From Clostridiaceae bacterium (GTDB lineage: Bacteria > Bacillota > Clostridia > Acetivibrionales > DTU013), in NCBI GenBank assembly GCA_012799845.1, contig JAAZKL010000288.1, positions 1-6,010 of the forward strand: a DNA stretch of 6,010 nucleotides, in the 5' to 3' direction. Shown here one piece after another: positions 4,056-6,010 of the stretch (positions are counted from its first letter, which is position 1; each line of letters opens with the position of its first letter). Position numbers and translations under genes: made by a program. The notes below the pieces were generated by a model, which had not been told where the DNA came from, did no database searches, and was given only the letters and a program-made list of their open reading frames with translations.

Positions 4056-5870
4056 ATGGCTGATGACAACAACAGGGAAGACACGGGCTTTGCGGAGGAA
4101 GAACTCGAGGTCAAAGCGTATGATTCGCGCCTGATGAAAAGGCTGCTGGGATTTGCAGCCCGTTACTGGTATTTGTTCGCGCTGGCGGTAATACTCCTGT
4201 TCGCCTCGACGGCCGCGGACCTGGCACGGCCTTACCTGATCGGCATCGCCATAGATGAGTATATTAGAAAAGGCGATACCGCATCGCTGAGCAGGACGGG
4301 ATCGTATTACCTGCTGCTGGTGGTTGCCGGTTTCCTGTTCAACCTGCTCCAGATATATGTGCTGAGCTATGCAGGCCAGTCGATCATATTCAATATAAGG
4401 CAGAAGCTTTTTGCCCACATGCAGAAGCTTCCCCTCTCCTATTTCGACAAAAATCCGGTGGGAAGGCTCGTTACACGTGTGACGAACGATACGGAAGCAT
4501 TGAACGAAGTGTACACAAATGTGCTTGTCACACTGCTTAAGGACATATCAATACTGGCAGGCGTCCTGGTGATCATGTTCAGGCTTCACGTGACCATGAC
4601 GCTGATCTCTCTTGCGATCATGCCGGTAGTCGTGGTGCTGACCGTGTTTTTCAGGAGAAGGATCAGAAAGGTTTACAGAAAAGTGAGGACGTCGCTGGCG
4701 AAAATCAACTCAGCCATATCGGAGAACATATCAGGGATGAGGATCATCCAGATGTTCAACAGGGAGAAGGAGAATTATGACAGGTTCGATAAAATAGGCC
4801 GGGAATATTACAGGGCAGTCATGAGCGAAGTCATAACATTCGGCCTGTTCCGCCCCGCAGTGGAAATGCTGTCATTCATAGCCCTTTCGCTGCTGATATG
4901 GTTCGGCGGCCAGGAAGTACTGGAGGGCTCGCTGCAGTTCGGCATCCTCTACGCATTTACCAACTACCTCAGTATGATTTTCCATCCCATCAACGATCTT
5001 GCAGAGAAGTACAACATCCTGCAGTCCTCGATGGCAGCTTCCGAAAGGATATTCATGATACTTGACACACCCGCTGAAGAGGATTCCGGCATGCTCAACA
5101 TCCCGGACAGCATCAGGGGCGAGATAGAATTCCGGAACGTGTGGTTCGCGTACAATGAAGATGACTGGGTCCTGCGCGATGTCAGCTTCACAGTGCCCGC
5201 AGGCAAAACCGTCGCTATCGTCGGCGCCACAGGGGCGGGCAAAACCTCTATCATCAGCCTGCTGAGCAGGCTTTATGAGATACAGAAAGGCGAGATCCTG
5301 ATAGACGGCATAAACATCAGGGATGTTCGCAAGGATGACCTGCGGAGGCTGACAGGGGTCGTGCTCCAGGATGTGTTTCTGTTCAGCGGCAGGCTGAAGG
5401 ACAATATCAGGCTCGACGAGGAAAGCATCAGTGATGAGAAGGTCAGGGAAGCTGCCAGGTATGTCAATGCCGACGGGTTCATAAGCAGGCTTCCGATTGG
5501 TTATGACACAGAAGTGATGGAGCGCGGATCCACGTTCTCCGCAGGCCAGAGGCAATTGCTCGCGTTCGCCCGGGCGCTGGCATTCGACCCTAAGATACTG
5601 GTGCTGGACGAAGCAACATCGAACATCGATACGGAAACGGAGATGCTGATACAGGATGCCCTTGCCAGGCTCACCAGGGACCGCACAACCATCGTGATCG
5701 CACACAGGCTTTCGACTATCCAGCACGCCGACAAGATAATCGTGCTGCACAAGGGCAAGGTCAGGGAATCCGGCACCCACCAGGAACTCCTGGCCAAACG
5801 CGGCATGTATTACTCGCTGTACCAGTTGCAGTATCAGAAACAGGAACTGCAGTCAGCCACTTCAGGATAA
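4056..5870 (+). CDS. ABC exporter half-transporter, catalytic-site subunit (BmrD/YheH/TM288-like)
   Basis: A 604-residue membrane-ATPase fusion of the usual length for the family. The N-terminal EEELEVKAYDSRLMKRLL (14-31) resembles YheH/BmrD proteins. Helices lie at roughly 37-58, 82-105, 155-177, 180-198, 262-284 and 293-312; the ATPase domain runs from about 355 to 595. It has Walker A GATGAGKT (390-397), Q-loop Gln438, Walker B ending Asp518, catalytic Glu519 (LDEATSNID) and switch His550. The signature is FSAGQ (494-498) rather than LSGGQ. In a heterodimer this weakened signature would face the Walker motifs of the upstream subunit, which lacks the catalytic glutamate, so both defects fall in the same ATP site. 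That supports a BmrCD/TM287-288-type exporter. The start at 4056 has GGAGG at 8 nt. The upstream gene ends 270 nt earlier, an unusually long, repeat-filled gap for obligate partners. Substrate unknown. Confidence 0.95.
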   Translation: MADDNNREDTGFAEEELEVKAYDSRLMKRLLGFAARYWYLFALAVILLFASTAADLARPYLIGIAIDEYIRKGDTASLSRTGSYYLLLVVAGFLFNLLQIYVLSYAGQSIIFNIRQKLFAHMQKLPLSYFDKNPVGRLVTRVTNDTEALNEVYTNVLVTLLKDISILAGVLVIMFRLHVTMTLISLAIMPVVVVLTVFFRRRIRKVYRKVRTSLAKINSAISENISGMRIIQMFNREKENYDRFDKIGREYYRAVMSEVITFGLFRPAVEMLSFIALSLLIWFGGQEVLEGSLQFGILYAFTNYLSMIFHPINDLAEKYNILQSSMAASERIFMILDTPAEEDSGMLNIPDSIRGEIEFRNVWFAYNEDDWVLRDVSFTVPAGKTVAIVGATGAGKTSIISLLSRLYEIQKGEILIDGINIRDVRKDDLRRLTGVVLQDVFLFSGRLKDNIRLDEESISDEKVREAARYVNADGFISRLPIGYDTEVMERGSTFSAGQRQLLAFARALAFDPKILVLDEATSNIDTETEMLIQDALARLTRDRTTIVIAHRLSTIQHADKIIVLHKGKVRESGTHQELLAKRGMYYSLYQLQYQKQELQSATSG

Positions 5871-5946
5871 TGAATAGGGCATGGAAAGCTGCTCAGCAAA
5901 GGGCATGGTGACATTCTCCAGCCATGATAAGTTATGTCCTGCAGAG

Positions 5947-5966
5947 AGGTGTTCCCATACCTTTTT
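5947..5966 (+). terminator. Candidate intrinsic terminator of the ABC operon
   Basis: AGGTGT (5947-5952) pairs with ATACCT (5957-5962), with one G-U pair and a 4-nt TCCC loop, followed directly by a T run (5962-5966) and T-rich sequence. The stem is short but correctly placed, about 75 nt after the stop codon of the second ABC gene. Confidence 0.5.
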
Positions 5967-5990
5967 GCTTCTTTCCAATGTGCGCCTCCA

Positions 5991-5996
5991 TTGACA
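5991..5996 (+). promoter_or_regulatory. Possible -35 element at the right edge
   Basis: TTGACA is a perfect -35 hexamer. Its -10 would fall at about 6014, just outside the window, so this can only be flagged as a possible promoter for a gene to the right. The rest of 5871-6010 holds no gene I can support. Confidence 0.2.
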
Positions 5997-6010
5997 TGTG
6001 TTTACATTTA

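Noticed and set aside
3797..4134. Overlapping Arg/Gln/Gly-rich frames in the gap between the ABC genes.
   Set aside because: They are translations of the 25- and 31-nt repeats, run into the second ABC gene in another frame, and have no start site or recognisable domain.
4872..5780. 302-codon antisense frame opposite the second ABC gene.
   Set aside because: It is a shadow of a strongly conserved coding sequence on the plus strand and resembles no known family.
5838..6004. Minus-strand open stretch at the right edge.
   Set aside because: It is short, has no supported start, overlaps the end of the second ABC gene, and shows no recognisable motif.

Overview
The window looks like bacterial chromosome, most likely from the Bacillota (Clostridia-like). 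The basis is strong GGAGG-type ribosome sites, a BmrC/BmrD-type heterodimeric ABC exporter, compact co-directional genes, and heavy use of AGG for arginine and ATA for isoleucine. The assignment is an inference; there is no rRNA, tRNA or other strong taxonomic marker.

Layout. A leftward two-gene unit occupies the first 1.2 kb. It holds a YfbR-like HD-domain 5'-nucleotidase (581-1204, minus) followed after 9 nt by fabZ, the 3-hydroxyacyl-ACP dehydratase (119-571, minus). A hairpin that contains the fabZ stop codon ends it. A divergent intergenic region of about 0.6 kb (1205-1820) carries an extended -10 promoter candidate on each strand, a perfect inverted repeat, and two unrelated tandem-repeat tracts. 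Rightward from 1821 lies a two-gene ABC exporter operon. The first half-transporter (1821-3785) has an aspartate in place of the catalytic glutamate. The second (4056-5870) has the glutamate but a weakened signature motif (FSAGQ). Together they make the classic asymmetric pair with one degenerate and one consensus ATP site. A terminator candidate follows at about 5947-5966, and the window ends in non-coding sequence.

The most unusual thing is not a gene but the repeats. Nearly every gap, and one protein linker, is filled with short, degenerate, direct tandem repeats. Each tract has its own unit sequence and length: 14 nt (1-102), 18 nt (1371-1604), about 29 nt (1648-1763), 24 nt inside the first ABC gene (2796-3011), 25 nt (3774-3844) and about 31 nt (3840-4055). 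The clearly coding tract has a period divisible by three and encodes nine octapeptides between the membrane and ATPase domains. Four of the other five have periods that are not multiples of three or that contain small indels. The 18-nt tract is the exception: it keeps perfect phase and one open frame. The repeats also contain working signals: the stop codon of the first ABC gene, the ribosome site of the second, and one arm of the fabZ hairpin.

How the genes work together. The two ABC proteins almost certainly form one exporter. The nucleotidase and fabZ are probably co-transcribed and translationally coupled, but no metabolic link between them is evident. I see no defence system, mobile element, CRISPR array or biosynthetic cluster.
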